Positions 22,948 to 31,646 of a stretch of 64,000 nucleotides of DNA are shown here, one piece after another. Numbering within the stretch: the first letter of the stretch is position 1; every line of letters starts with the position of its first letter. Below the pieces are notes generated by a model that was not told the origin of the DNA, made no database searches, and worked only from the letters and a program-made list of their open reading frames with translations. The translations under genes and the position numbers were made by a program. Source of the DNA: Paraeggerthella hongkongensis (GTDB lineage Bacteria > Actinomycetota > Coriobacteriia > Coriobacteriales > Eggerthellaceae); NCBI RefSeq assembly GCF_003340345.1, contig NZ_PPTQ01000009.1, positions 1 to 64,000 on the forward strand, written 5' to 3'.

Positions 22948-24807
22948 CTATCCCTGGAACAACGCCAGGAAGCGATCCCACAGCGTCGGCTCGGCCTTCG
23001 ACTCCTCTTCTTGCGGCGCCTCGGGCTTCTCGATGGCCGCCGTGGACATCACGAACTGCACGGCAGCAACGTTCTTGTTGTCAGGCGACACGAACGACAC
23101 CGGGTCGAATTCGGGGAAATCGAATTCCGCGGTCATCTCCTCGATCTGTTTGCGCATGGTTTCCGGCAGCGTGATCGTGGTCGCATTGAGCTGGCCCAAC
23201 CCGCCGCTCAGCGAGCCCGCGCCTCCCGAAAGCTGGCGTGCGCCACCCGCAAGCGACGACGTTCCGGACTCGAGATCGCCATAGCTGGCAGCCAGAGCCG
23301 ACACGCCGGAGGTGTACTGCACCAATCCGTCGTGGAACTGGCCGTACGAAGCAGGCAGCTGAGACAACCCCTCGACCACCTGCACCAGCTGGTCAACGCG
23401 CCCGTCGGCTACGGCCGCATCCAGCAGCTTGGCAGCGGCGCGCAACGCAGCCACCTGCTGGTCGAGCGCGACCGCGGAGGCAGACAGCGCATTGTCGGCA
23501 TCGTCGAACGCCGGCTTCCCTTCGACGTACGCCGTTTTGACCGCCTGAGCAGCCTCGTACACCGACAGAAGCTTCTGCACGGTTTCAGCTTGGGAGGAAT
23601 CGCCCTTGACGTATTCCTTCAACGAATCGATCTGGCCTTGCGTCGGAGCATTCGCCAACAGTCCCTCGATCGCCCCGTCGAGCGCCGTCATGGCCTGGGA
23701 ATACTCCTGCTGCACCGCATGCGCTTGCCGAGCAAGCACCTCGAGTCCGTCCGCTATCTGGTCGATCGCGTCCGGAAGCTGCTTGAGCTGCTCAAGCTGG
23801 GCGGGATCGATCTTCGACAACGCCGCGGACATGGCATCGAACGCGGTCTTGATCTGGCTCGAGGCTTCCACAAGCGCACCCGAAGACGAGTCGAGCTGCG
23901 CCAAACCTTGCCCGAACGACGTCGCGCCCGACGAAAGCCCTTGAACGCCGCTCGACAGTGCGCTCGCGCCCGAAGCCAGCGACGACGCTCCCGCCGCAAG
24001 CTGGCTCACGGCATCGGACAAACTGGTCATGCCGTCCGCCATGCCGCTCGTGTCCGGCATCTCAATAACCGAGGAATACGGCAGCGCGGCTATTTGCGCG
24101 CCCGCCATACGGAAATCCTTCACCTGGGCCTTCAACTCGAAGTCACCATCATGGCCAGGCAGAACGGTGAACGCTGCCGTGGTGTCTTGGCCCGCGCTTG
24201 CCACCGTGGCCCCCTCGGCCGTCACATCGGATGCCACAGCCCCCGGCAGCGTAAACGTGATCTGCATCATGAAGCTGTCGTAGAACGCCGGGGGAACCGC
24301 ATCGTTTCGCGCAGTGCTCACCCGGATGGACAAGGCCCCTGACGCGCCGGCCAGCTGATCGGCCGGCACGGTTTTGCCGTCCAGCTTGTATTCAAGCGAC
24401 ACGAGCCAGGGCAGCGCCGTCCGCGCCGCGTCGCCCTGGTAGAAGAACGCGCCCTCGCCCGCCTCGAACACGGTGGCGTTGCCCTGGCGCTTCAGATCCG
24501 TCTGGTTGGTCAGGTTCTGCACCGCCGTGTAATCGCCGTAGTCCGCGATCGACCCCGCACCCGTTACGTCAAAGCGATTGACCACGTACACCGCTTCCGG
24601 CTTCCCGCTTGCCGTCAGGTTCGCGTACACCACCTCGGACTTCCGATACGTTGCGGTGGAAGCCGGCTGCGCCGATGCGCCGCTCGCCCTGGGTTCTTTC
24701 GCCGATTCGTCCTGGGCAAGCGCGAGCGCGCCGGGCACGCACGCCACCGACAAGGCAACGGTCAGCAGGGCCGCAAGGCCCGTGCGCATGCAGGGATGAT
24801 TCCTCAT
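22948..24807 (-). CDS. Secreted heptad-repeat protein (XXXLXXG) partnered with MMPL transporter
   Basis: 619 residues with an N-terminal signal peptide (LAALLTVALSVACVPGALA). The middle contains runs such as SLASGASALSSGVQGLSSG and a second run SSLAGGARQLSGGAGSLSGG, the heptad pattern seen in YhgE/Pip and MMPL-associated proteins. Between them is a long coiled-coil-like region. There is no C-terminal membrane helix, so it is probably a periplasm-like or surface accessory protein. Its ATG overlaps the stop of the MMPL gene (ATGA), and AAGGAG lies within that gene. The two proteins therefore very likely work as one envelope export or lipid-handling system. Confidence 0.78.
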   Translation of the reverse strand: MRNHPCMRTGLAALLTVALSVACVPGALALAQDESAKEPRASGASAQPASTATYRKSEVVYANLTASGKPEAVYVVNRFDVTGAGSIADYGDYTAVQNLTNQTDLKRQGNATVFEAGEGAFFYQGDAARTALPWLVSLEYKLDGKTVPADQLAGASGALSIRVSTARNDAVPPAFYDSFMMQITFTLPGAVASDVTAEGATVASAGQDTTAAFTVLPGHDGDFELKAQVKDFRMAGAQIAALPYSSVIEMPDTSGMADGMTSLSDAVSQLAAGASSLASGASALSSGVQGLSSGATSFGQGLAQLDSSSGALVEASSQIKTAFDAMSAALSKIDPAQLEQLKQLPDAIDQIADGLEVLARQAHAVQQEYSQAMTALDGAIEGLLANAPTQGQIDSLKEYVKGDSSQAETVQKLLSVYEAAQAVKTAYVEGKPAFDDADNALSASAVALDQQVAALRAAAKLLDAAVADGRVDQLVQVVEGLSQLPASYGQFHDGLVQYTSGVSALAASYGDLESGTSSLAGGARQLSGGAGSLSGGLGQLNATTITLPETMRKQIEEMTAEFDFPEFDPVSFVSPDNKNVAAVQFVMSTAAIEKPEAPQEEESKAEPTLWDRFLALFQG

Positions 24808-27002
24808 GATTCGTCTCCTTCACTTGTATGGAGCACGGAAACGGAAGCGCCTCCAAGCGCGACCGAGGGATTCGAACAGCAAGCTTCCGATGCCGCAGAC
24901 GCGTCGCCCGCCGCGCCCTCTTGCGTTTTGGGCGCGAAGTCCGCACGCCAGGTGGTCCGGCGAATGGGGCCGTCAAGCAGCACGAGCAATGCCGGCAAGA
25001 AGCACGTGACCAGCGCAAACGACAGCAACGCACCGCGCGCGAGCAACATGCCCAGGCTAGCAACCGCCGACATGGTGGACGAGAACGCCAGCGCGAACCC
25101 GGCTGTAGCCAGAATGCCCGCCGAAACCAGAAGCGACGGGAACGTCTCGCCCAAGGCCCGATACGCCGCTTTGCGCGCAGGAAGATCCTTGCGATGGGTC
25201 AGGTAGTGCGTGGTCAGCAGAATGGCGTAGTCGATGGTCGCGCCCAGCTGCACCGTATTGATGACCAGGTACCCGATGAAGTTCACCGAATCGCCCGTGA
25301 AGTACGGGATGGACAGGTTGATCCAGATGCCCGACTCTATGGCCAACAACAGCACCAGCGGCAGCAGCAGCGAACGGAACGTCACCAACAGCACCAGCAG
25401 GATGGCCGTGAACGCCACCGCAGCAACCACCACGTTGTCAACGGCCACGATGTTCTTCATGTCGTACAAGTTCGCCGACTGCCCCGCCGTGTAGTACGTG
25501 CCGTAATGCGCAGCCGCCGTACGCTGAACGGCCTCGACCGTAGCGAAAGCCTCGCTGTTCTCCACGTCGGTATCCGTATAAGCGATGATGCGCGCCCAAT
25601 TCTGCGAGTAGAACTGATCCAGCACGCTCGCGCCCACGAAACCCTGCGGGATGGTCGCCCCTACGGTTGCCGCGTACGAGATGACGCTGGCCACGTTGTC
25701 GACCTTCGCCAAATCGGCCGAAAGCGCCGCTTCGGCGGCAACGTCGCCGCGCGGGACCAGCACCACTACCGCGTTCTGCTGACCGAACTCGTCTTGGATC
25801 ATGAGCGTGTCAGCCCCTGCGCGCAAATTCGGATCAGGCTCACTGTTCTGGTAGGTGAACACGGTATGGGCCTGGCCCAAATACGCCGGCACCACCAGCG
25901 CAAGCACCAACACGAGCGCCGGCACGCGCACCTTCGCCAGCACGCGCCCCACGTTGCGAAACGAGGGCAGCAAGGGCCGGTGCGCCGTCTTGTCGATAAG
26001 CTTGTACAGCAAAAGCGTGAGGGCCGGCAGGAACACCATGACCGTGAAGAAGCTGAACACGATGCCCTTGACCAGGTTGATGCCCAGATCGGCGCCGATT
26101 TGGAACTGCATGAACGACAGCGCCATAAATCCGAAAAGCGTGGTGACGGCGCTTGCGGCGATCGTGGACAGCGACGTGCGCATAGCCACGGCCATCGCAC
26201 GCTCGGGAGTAGGCTGAAGAGCCCGCTCGGCCGCGAAAGCGTGCAGCAGGAAAATGGCGTAGTCCAGCGAAACCGCCAGCTGCAAGATGGGGCTCACCGA
26301 AAACGTGATGAACGACACCTGGCCGAACACGATGTTCGTACCCATATTGATGATGATAGACACGCCGATGGCCGCAAGAAACAGCACCGGCTCGATCCAA
26401 GACCGAGTGGAAAGAACCAGCAGCAGCACGATGATGGGAACCAGGACCAGCGCGGCTTTTCCGGTTTCCTCGCCCGTACTGGCCGTGGTCTGCGCCGTAT
26501 CGGAGGCTTCGCCCGACACTGCGTTTCCCGGCCCCGCCTCGTCCACCAGCGCACGCAGCGCGGGAACGGCCCGACCCTCGAAGCCTTCGGCAACCGCCAC
26601 CTGGAACAGGGCTGCGCCATTGCGGTAGTACGTTTCGACCAGCGACGGATCGGCCATTTCCAGCGGCGTTGCCACATCCATGACGTCGTCGAGCCACATA
26701 ACGGACTCCACGCCGTCAACAGCGGCGACCTTGCTCTTAAGTTCGAGGGCCTGCGCCACGGACACGTCGCGTATCAGCACGTTCGCATTCGGAACAGCCT
26801 GAGCGAACTCCGTGCTCATGATTTCCACAGCAGTGGTCGATTGAGCCTCGTCGGGCAGATAGTCAACCATATCGTAGTTGACGCCAACGAACGGAATCAT
26901 GGCCGCGCACATGAAGGCAACGACCATAAACGTCGCCACAACCGCTTTTCGGCGCGCGATCACGCCGTCTATGATGCGGTCCGTACAATTCGTGCGTGTC
27001 AT
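24804..27002 (-). CDS. MMPL/RND-type membrane transporter
   Basis: 732 residues with the duplicated RND topology: a single N-terminal helix, a large extracellular loop with DMVDYLPDEAQSTTA, a block of five to six helices (including FSVSPILQLAVSLDYAIFLL), a second loop, and a second block with LGATIDYAILLTTHYL. The buried D-Y-A-I motif in each block is the proton-relay position of MMPL and SSD-type transporters. Such proteins export lipids, peptides or drugs using the proton gradient. It is the first gene of a two-gene operon with the heptad-repeat protein. Confidence 0.88.
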   Translation of the reverse strand: MTRTNCTDRIIDGVIARRKAVVATFMVVAFMCAAMIPFVGVNYDMVDYLPDEAQSTTAVEIMSTEFAQAVPNANVLIRDVSVAQALELKSKVAAVDGVESVMWLDDVMDVATPLEMADPSLVETYYRNGAALFQVAVAEGFEGRAVPALRALVDEAGPGNAVSGEASDTAQTTASTGEETGKAALVLVPIIVLLLVLSTRSWIEPVLFLAAIGVSIIINMGTNIVFGQVSFITFSVSPILQLAVSLDYAIFLLHAFAAERALQPTPERAMAVAMRTSLSTIAASAVTTLFGFMALSFMQFQIGADLGINLVKGIVFSFFTVMVFLPALTLLLYKLIDKTAHRPLLPSFRNVGRVLAKVRVPALVLVLALVVPAYLGQAHTVFTYQNSEPDPNLRAGADTLMIQDEFGQQNAVVVLVPRGDVAAEAALSADLAKVDNVASVISYAATVGATIPQGFVGASVLDQFYSQNWARIIAYTDTDVENSEAFATVEAVQRTAAAHYGTYYTAGQSANLYDMKNIVAVDNVVVAAVAFTAILLVLLVTFRSLLLPLVLLLAIESGIWINLSIPYFTGDSVNFIGYLVINTVQLGATIDYAILLTTHYLTHRKDLPARKAAYRALGETFPSLLVSAGILATAGFALAFSSTMSAVASLGMLLARGALLSFALVTCFLPALLVLLDGPIRRTTWRADFAPKTQEGAAGDASAASEACCSNPSVALGGASVSVLHTSEGDES

Positions 27003-27110
27003 GAGGGAAATCCCGTTCGCCTTGATGCCGTTTCGTACTTCGAATAATACCCAACACCAGGTGGGGAAACAACCAACAAGCGCGCGACGATGCGCTCGCG
27101 TCCCGACGAG

Positions 27111-27896
27111 CTACCGCACAAGCAGGGCAGCCAGCCGTTCAACCTGGTCAGAACGAAGTCGCAACCCTTCCCGCACGTAGCGGTCGAACGAGCCGAACGC
27201 GTTGTCCACTTCCGCGAAGAACGCGTCCAGGTACGCCGGTCGCGCCTCGAGAAACGACTGGAGGATCGCGCGCTCCCCGTCGGTCATGCCCGCGCCGAGC
27301 GATGCGGCCTCCGCGCGCATGGACGCGGCGTTCACCTGATTCGTTGCCAGATAGTCGGCCATGACGTCGTCGGGATGGACTCCCGATGCGCGCAGCAGCA
27401 CGGCGCAGAGCACACCGGTGCGGTCCTTGCCGTTCACGCAGTGCACCAGCGCAGGAACGCCCTCCGCGGCAATCGATCGCAGCGCCGTGCCGATGAGCGG
27501 ATACTCGCTCACGTAGCGGCGGTAGTTGCGTACCATGCGCTCCCCCGGCGCGCCGTATGCATCGATCACGCCTGCTACCAGGCGCTTCCCCGTATCCTTG
27601 CGCCTGGTTTCCGCCGAAGGAGCCAGTGCGACGGTTTTCGCGCCCACCAGGTACGGCTCAGGCCGCGCGGCCACCTCGCTCTGGTTGCGAATGTCGTATA
27701 TGGAACGAACGCCCAGCAACCGAACGATAACGTCGGCTTCCCGAGCGTCGATGGAAGACAGGTCGCACGAGCGAAACAGGCGCGCGCCCGCAAGCGGCCC
27801 GCCGCCTATCGCCCGAATGCGCGAAGCTCCATAGGCTTCGGGCGCGTCGTGCGCGGAATCCGCGCCCAAGCCGTTCGGGCTTGCGACAGCCATCAC
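27111..27896 (-). CDS. Tyrosine/serine protein phosphatase, Y_phosphatase3 family
   Basis: 261 residues starting at a GTGATG that overlaps the stop of the Ig-like gene; either codon may be used. The catalytic P-loop is HCVNGKDRTGV, the HCxxGKDRTG signature with nucleophilic cysteine and invariant arginine. FRSCDLSSI and VRSIYDIRNQSEV are also typical of this family, which includes LipA-like phosphatases acting on phosphotyrosine and phosphoinositides. It is translationally coupled to the Ig-like protein and follows the RNase and rRNA methylase genes. Confidence 0.88.
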   Translation of the reverse strand: MMAVASPNGLGADSAHDAPEAYGASRIRAIGGGPLAGARLFRSCDLSSIDAREADVIVRLLGVRSIYDIRNQSEVAARPEPYLVGAKTVALAPSAETRRKDTGKRLVAGVIDAYGAPGERMVRNYRRYVSEYPLIGTALRSIAAEGVPALVHCVNGKDRTGVLCAVLLRASGVHPDDVMADYLATNQVNAASMRAEAASLGAGMTDGERAILQSFLEARPAYLDAFFAEVDNAFGSFDRYVREGLRLRSDQVERLAALLVR

Positions 27897-28195
27897 GGCA
27901 GGACCTCGAATGCGAACCCCGACACCAACGAAGACGAGCGACCATGCGCATCCCGGGCACGCGCTTTGAGCAGATAGCAGCCCGGACGCTCGGGCGTGTA
28001 CACGAAGCGCCAGTTCACACCGCGCTCGGCCACCGCTCCCGTTGTCGCATACGCCGTCCAGGTCTCACCGTTGTCGAGCGAGAATTCAAGTGCAGACACC
28101 CCTTCGACAAAGTCGTCCACGTAGCCCTCGAACACGACGGGATCGCCCACGTGGTAGACGGAACGGCCGGCCTCGGCATGCGCGCTACCGTCCAT
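27893..28195 (-). CDS. Stand-alone Ig-like (E-set) mini-protein
   Basis: 100 residues from ATG at 28195, overlapping the end of the NYN gene by 11 bases and the start of the phosphatase by 4. The sequence VSALEFSLDNGETWTAY, then VNWRFVYTPERPGCYLLKAR and ARDAHGRSS follows the beta-sandwich pattern of molybdenum-cofactor oxidoreductase dimerisation (sulfite oxidase C-terminal) and other E-set domains. No signal peptide or catalytic domain is attached, so a cytoplasmic binding module is suggested. The function is unknown. Confidence 0.7.
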   Translation of the reverse strand: MDGSAHAEAGRSVYHVGDPVVFEGYVDDFVEGVSALEFSLDNGETWTAYATTGAVAERGVNWRFVYTPERPGCYLLKARARDAHGRSSSLVSGFAFEVLP

Positions 28196-28739
28196 GAGGT
28201 TCGCTCTCCCCGTCGCGCATGGCCTTGAGCTTCGCCAGGACGGCAGGATCGATGCGCGATGCAACGGTGTTCTTCTGCGCCACCTTCGGCGTTTCGTCCA
28301 AGCGGGCGTCTTCGTAATGCATTCCCACCTCACGGCTGAAACCGTCGGCGCTCATGCGATCCACGCCGAAGCCGAAAACGGTGTCTTGGATGGTGGCATC
28401 GCTTGTGACCACGAGCGTCTCCACCTGACGTTCGCGCGCATCGTGCGCCAGCTTCTCGATCACCTTGTCGGCCGACTGGCCAGCCGGGCTGAACATGATG
28501 CGCACGCCGCCGACGGTTTCCGCCTCGCCAGTGGAAAACGCGTTGCGCGCGCCATCGAACACGATGATGGCGCGCCAGTCGCGCCCCGCGTAGTTGATCA
28601 CGTCGTTGATGAGCGTTTCGCGCGCGACGTTGAACGTGTCGTCCGTGTAGTCCGGGTCGGTGACCTGACGGTACCGGCTGCCCGAGCGCAACACGTTGTA
28701 CCCGTCCACGATCAGGAGCTTTTTACGCTGCCGTGCCAT
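28185..28739 (-). CDS. NYN-domain RNase, YacP/Rae1 family
   Basis: 184 residues starting at MARQRKK. Acidic PIN/NYN active-site motifs are LLIVDGYNVL near the N-terminus, IIVFDGARN in the middle and VVTSDATIQDTVFG later, the pattern of YacP (Rae1), a ribosome-associated endoribonuclease in Firmicutes. It lies directly after a TrmH/RlmB-type methylase (19-base gap). The yacO(rlmB)-yacP pairing is conserved in Gram-positive genomes, which supports both calls. Confidence 0.88.
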   Translation of the reverse strand: MARQRKKLLIVDGYNVLRSGSRYRQVTDPDYTDDTFNVARETLINDVINYAGRDWRAIIVFDGARNAFSTGEAETVGGVRIMFSPAGQSADKVIEKLAHDARERQVETLVVTSDATIQDTVFGFGVDRMSADGFSREVGMHYEDARLDETPKVAQKNTVASRIDPAVLAKLKAMRDGESEPHGR

Positions 28740-28758
28740 AGCGGTGCATCGCCTGCAA

Positions 28759-29508
28759 TCAAGCGCGGTTCTGACGAAGCCACTCGTACATGCACGCCGT
28801 GGCCGCCTGCGCCACGTTGAGGGAAGCAACCTCGCCCTCAAGCGGCAGCTTCGCGAACAGGTCGCAGTTTTCCAGCACCAGACGAGAAACGCCCTCGTGC
28901 TCGTTGCCCATCACCAGCGCGATCTTGCCCTTGAGGTTGGTGTCCCAGATAAGGTCCTGGGCATGCTCGGTGGCAGCAGCCACCCAAAAGCCCTCTTCCT
29001 TGAGGCGGTTGATGGCCTGGACCAGGTTCGACACCTGCGCCACGGGCACGTGCGCGATGGCGCCGGCCGAGCTCTTGTACGTTGAAGCTTCCACGTGCGC
29101 GCTGCGCTTGTTGGGGATGATCAGGCCGCACGCGCCCACCGCTTCAGCGCTGCGCGAAATGGCGCCCAGGTTGCCGGCGTCGGTGATGTGATCGAGGATC
29201 ACCACGAGCGCACGGCCGTCGTTGTTTGCCGCAGAGGCTTCAGCCGCGCCCACGATATCGCCGATGCCCGCATAGGGAAACGGCTTCGTCTTGGCCATAA
29301 CGCCCTGATGGCTGCCACGATCCGACTTGTCGTCGAGGATCTTGCGCGGAACCATCTCCACCGTTGCGCCAGCGCGCTTCGCCTTGCGCAAGATGTCCTC
29401 GATGAGGCCGTCGCGCTTGACGTTGTCGGCCATGAGGATGCTCTTGACGGGCACGCCCGTGCGCAGCGCCTCGATGATGGGGCGCTTGCCTTCTATGTAG
29501 TCAGCCAT
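28759..29508 (-). CDS. rlmB: 23S rRNA (guanosine-2'-O)-methyltransferase, RlmB/TrmH (SPOUT) family
   Basis: 249 residues from MADYIEGKRPIIEALR, with AAAGG upstream. The N-terminal substrate-binding domain is followed by the SPOUT knot: LVVILDHITDAGNLGAISR (motif 1), MGNEHEGVSRLVLENCD (motif 2) and LPLEGEVASLNVAQAATA (motif 3, SAM binding). It methylates ribose 2'-OH of a guanosine in 23S rRNA or a related RNA. It heads the run of overlapping genes NYN, Ig-like and phosphatase. Confidence 0.93.
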   Translation of the reverse strand: MADYIEGKRPIIEALRTGVPVKSILMADNVKRDGLIEDILRKAKRAGATVEMVPRKILDDKSDRGSHQGVMAKTKPFPYAGIGDIVGAAEASAANNDGRALVVILDHITDAGNLGAISRSAEAVGACGLIIPNKRSAHVEASTYKSSAGAIAHVPVAQVSNLVQAINRLKEEGFWVAAATEHAQDLIWDTNLKGKIALVMGNEHEGVSRLVLENCDLFAKLPLEGEVASLNVAQAATACMYEWLRQNRA

Positions 29509-30112
29509 GTGGTTGCCTTTCGTGGAGGATCGCGCGATCATCTGCGCCGATCCTGGAGAATTCGATCGCTCGAAAGTGTACCACGCCGCACATGCGCCGG
29601 GAAACGAGGGGACGAAAAGCGCACAGGGCGAACGCGGAGGGCGCGGGATGTAGGCGGCGAGGTGCGAGGCGGGGCGCATGGGGGCGCGGGGCGCGGGACT
29701 GGGACCGGAAGCGCACAGCGGGGCGGGGCACAGGGTGCATGCAGCGGGCCGTGCGAACGGGGCGCCCGGGCCGCGCGAACGGGTTCCCACCCCGCTTGCG
29801 CGCGAAAAACCGCGTTCGCTGGCAGGTTTTGACGGTTGGGGGTCGTCGATTCGCTTTCGCCGCCCTTCCAGCTGAAAAGCGCTTTGCATCGTGCCTGTTC
29901 AGGAGCGCGTGGCGAATCCGGGTTGAAAACGGCCGACTTGTAGCGGGCGTCAAACGACCGCAAACCGTCAAAACCTGCCAGCGGGAGCCGTTTTTCGTGC
30001 GCAAGACGCTACCTTAGGTAGCGCTGGCAGACGGCACGCATGGCGAAAGCGCTCGCAAGCGAAACGTTCCTGCACCCCCGCCGCGCAGCCGACGCCGACA
30101 GCCTCGCGCCCG
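29509..30112. other. Intergenic region with family-2 inverted-repeat element
   Basis: No gene is supported. The stretch before 29795 is GC-rich, with repeated GGGGCGCGGG words. Positions 29795-30005 form a large inverted repeat. Open frames across it on both strands are explained by composition. Confidence 0.6.
29795..30005. repeat. 211-bp inverted-repeat element, family 2
   Basis: The left arm 29795-29847 (CTTGCGCGCGAAAAACCG onward, containing TGGCAGGTTTTGACGG) and right arm 29953-30005 (containing CCGTCAAAACCTGCCA and ending TGCGCAAG) are reverse complements at most of their 53 positions. Matching arms occur at 18654-18706 and 18811-18860, defining a dispersed family. Confidence 0.8.
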
Positions 30113-30901
30113 CTACTCGTCGTCGCGACGGCGCCGCAGCACGCGACGCAGGCTGCGCTTCTGTGCCGCCGTCGTGTCGCCGCCGTGCAGGAACACGCCC
30201 GACACCACGCGCTTCACCTTGCCGACGCCGCGCGCTACATGGGGCGTAAGGTCCGCCTCGCTACGCGTCTTCCAATCGTAGTACACGCTCCAGTAGCGCA
30301 GAAACACGACCGCGAACACGCAGGCAACGCCCGCGATGGGCAACGGAGCGCCCGCGTACGCCAGCACGACGAACGCAAGCGAGCCGCCCAAGCCCGCCAC
30401 CGCGTAGAAGTTGCTCTGCTTGAAGATGCCGGGCGTCTCCCCCACGCAGATGTCGCGCACCGCGCCGCCACCCACCGCCGTGATGGCGCCCAGGATGATC
30501 GACAGCACAACGCCCTGCTCGCACGCATACGCCTTGCTGGCCCCGGCCAGCGCGAACAGCCCCACCGACAGCGCGTCCGCGAAGAACACCGTGGCATCCA
30601 AATGCCGGAACAATCCGCGGAAGTAGAACACGAACACGCAGATGGCAATGCAGATGACGATAAGGTCGGGGTGCGAGGTGAAGTACACGCCGTGATCCTG
30701 CATGAGCACATCGCGGATGATACCGCCGCCGTACCCGGTGACCAGGCCCAGCACAACGGTGCCGATGATGTCGAGCTTGCGGTCGCATGCGAACAGCGCG
30801 CCCGTCAGCACGCCGACGACCACGGAAAAATAATCGATGCTCCACGGCACGGTAAGCACCTGCGAGTCGGAGAGCATTTGCTGAAAAAAGGAGGTGTCCA
30901 T
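30113..30901 (-). CDS. TRIC/UPF0126-family membrane protein
   Basis: 262 residues with seven hydrophobic helices arranged as an inverted repeat. The glycine-rich motif occurs twice: GGGIIRDVLMQ and GGGAVRDICVGETP, as in bacterial TRIC trimeric cation channels (formerly UPF0126, YvgT-like). The start is supported by AAGGGG. The C-terminal tail is basic (RRVLRRRRDDE). It stands alone; substrate specificity cannot be deduced. Confidence 0.9.
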   Translation of the reverse strand: MDTSFFQQMLSDSQVLTVPWSIDYFSVVVGVLTGALFACDRKLDIIGTVVLGLVTGYGGGIIRDVLMQDHGVYFTSHPDLIVICIAICVFVFYFRGLFRHLDATVFFADALSVGLFALAGASKAYACEQGVVLSIILGAITAVGGGAVRDICVGETPGIFKQSNFYAVAGLGGSLAFVVLAYAGAPLPIAGVACVFAVVFLRYWSVYYDWKTRSEADLTPHVARGVGKVKRVVSGVFLHGGDTTAAQKRSLRRVLRRRRDDE

Positions 30902-31066
30902 AAGCCCCTTATCGGTCGATGCGCCTATGAAACCACAACAAGCGACGGTGCGCTAGAGGAAGGAGGTCAAAAAAGCACGATGCACGCCCGCACGCGCCCC
31001 CGTCCGCGCGCCGCAAAGGCCGAAAGAAACAAAATAGCAAAGACGAGAAGAAACTATTGGCTAAGT

Positions 31067-31095
31067 GCAAATATTCATGAGATGATATCATTTGC
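31067..31095. promoter_or_regulatory. GCAAAT...ATTTGC inverted repeat upstream of the PadR gene
   Basis: GCAAAT (31067-31072) and ATTTGC (31090-31095) flank 17 bases in an AT-rich stretch about 90 bases before the PadR start. Its position between the divergent TRIC and PadR genes fits an autoregulatory PadR site; the pairing is short, so confidence is modest. Confidence 0.4.
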
Positions 31096-31181
31096 AATTT
31101 TACCGAAAGCGCGCACGACCGAGAACATGCGAAGGCGTGCCGAATCCCAAAGCAAACCGCGTAGTGAAAAAGAGGTTTCCC

Positions 31182-31613
31182 ATGTGGAGCAGTTGTCATC
31201 CTAAGTCCGACGAAGACATGCGAGAGTGCGCGGAGCTCGGCAAGTCGCTCAACCGTTTGTCGCAGCCCACCATCCTTACGCTGCTCGCATGCTCCGACGA
31301 GCCGCTGCACGGCTACGTCATCGTGCAGCAGGCAGCATCCTCGCCCATGTTCGGCGGAAAGAAGCCCGACGCCACCGGCATCTACCGCGCGCTCAAGCGC
31401 ATGGAGGAAGCCGAGCTGGTCACGTCGGAATGGGACGTGCCCGAAGAGGGATCCGCCAAGCGCCTGTTCTCGCTGACCGACAAGGGTCGCTGCTGCCTGC
31501 GCCGCTGGATCGACGCCCTTGCCTGCTACGAGCTCACGCTCGAAGAGCTGCGCGGCCTGGCCGCGTCGGCCCTTGGAATCGACCTGCCCGACGCCCCTCG
31601 TTGTTCCCACTAG
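31182..31613 (+). CDS. PadR-family transcriptional regulator
   Basis: 143 residues from MWSSCHPKSD, chosen for AAAGAGGTTTCCC upstream; the frame is open from 31092. The winged helix reads QPTILTLLACSDEPLHGYVI, GIYRALKRMEEAELVTSEW and KRLFSLTDKGRCCLRRW, typical of PadR. Several N-terminal cysteines (SSCHPK, RECAEL) might sense redox state or metal. No obvious target gene lies beside it apart from the convergent GNAT gene. Confidence 0.88.
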   Translation: MWSSCHPKSDEDMRECAELGKSLNRLSQPTILTLLACSDEPLHGYVIVQQAASSPMFGGKKPDATGIYRALKRMEEAELVTSEWDVPEEGSAKRLFSLTDKGRCCLRRWIDALACYELTLEELRGLAASALGIDLPDAPRCSH

Positions 31614-31646
31614 CAACAAGTTGCGAAAACGCGCCGCAAAACCACG

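Noticed and set aside
24828-27047. Open frame of 739 codons opposite the MMPL gene
   Set aside because: Composition is extreme (Arg, Gln, His) and there is no ribosome binding site; the minus-strand MMPL gene explains the open frame.
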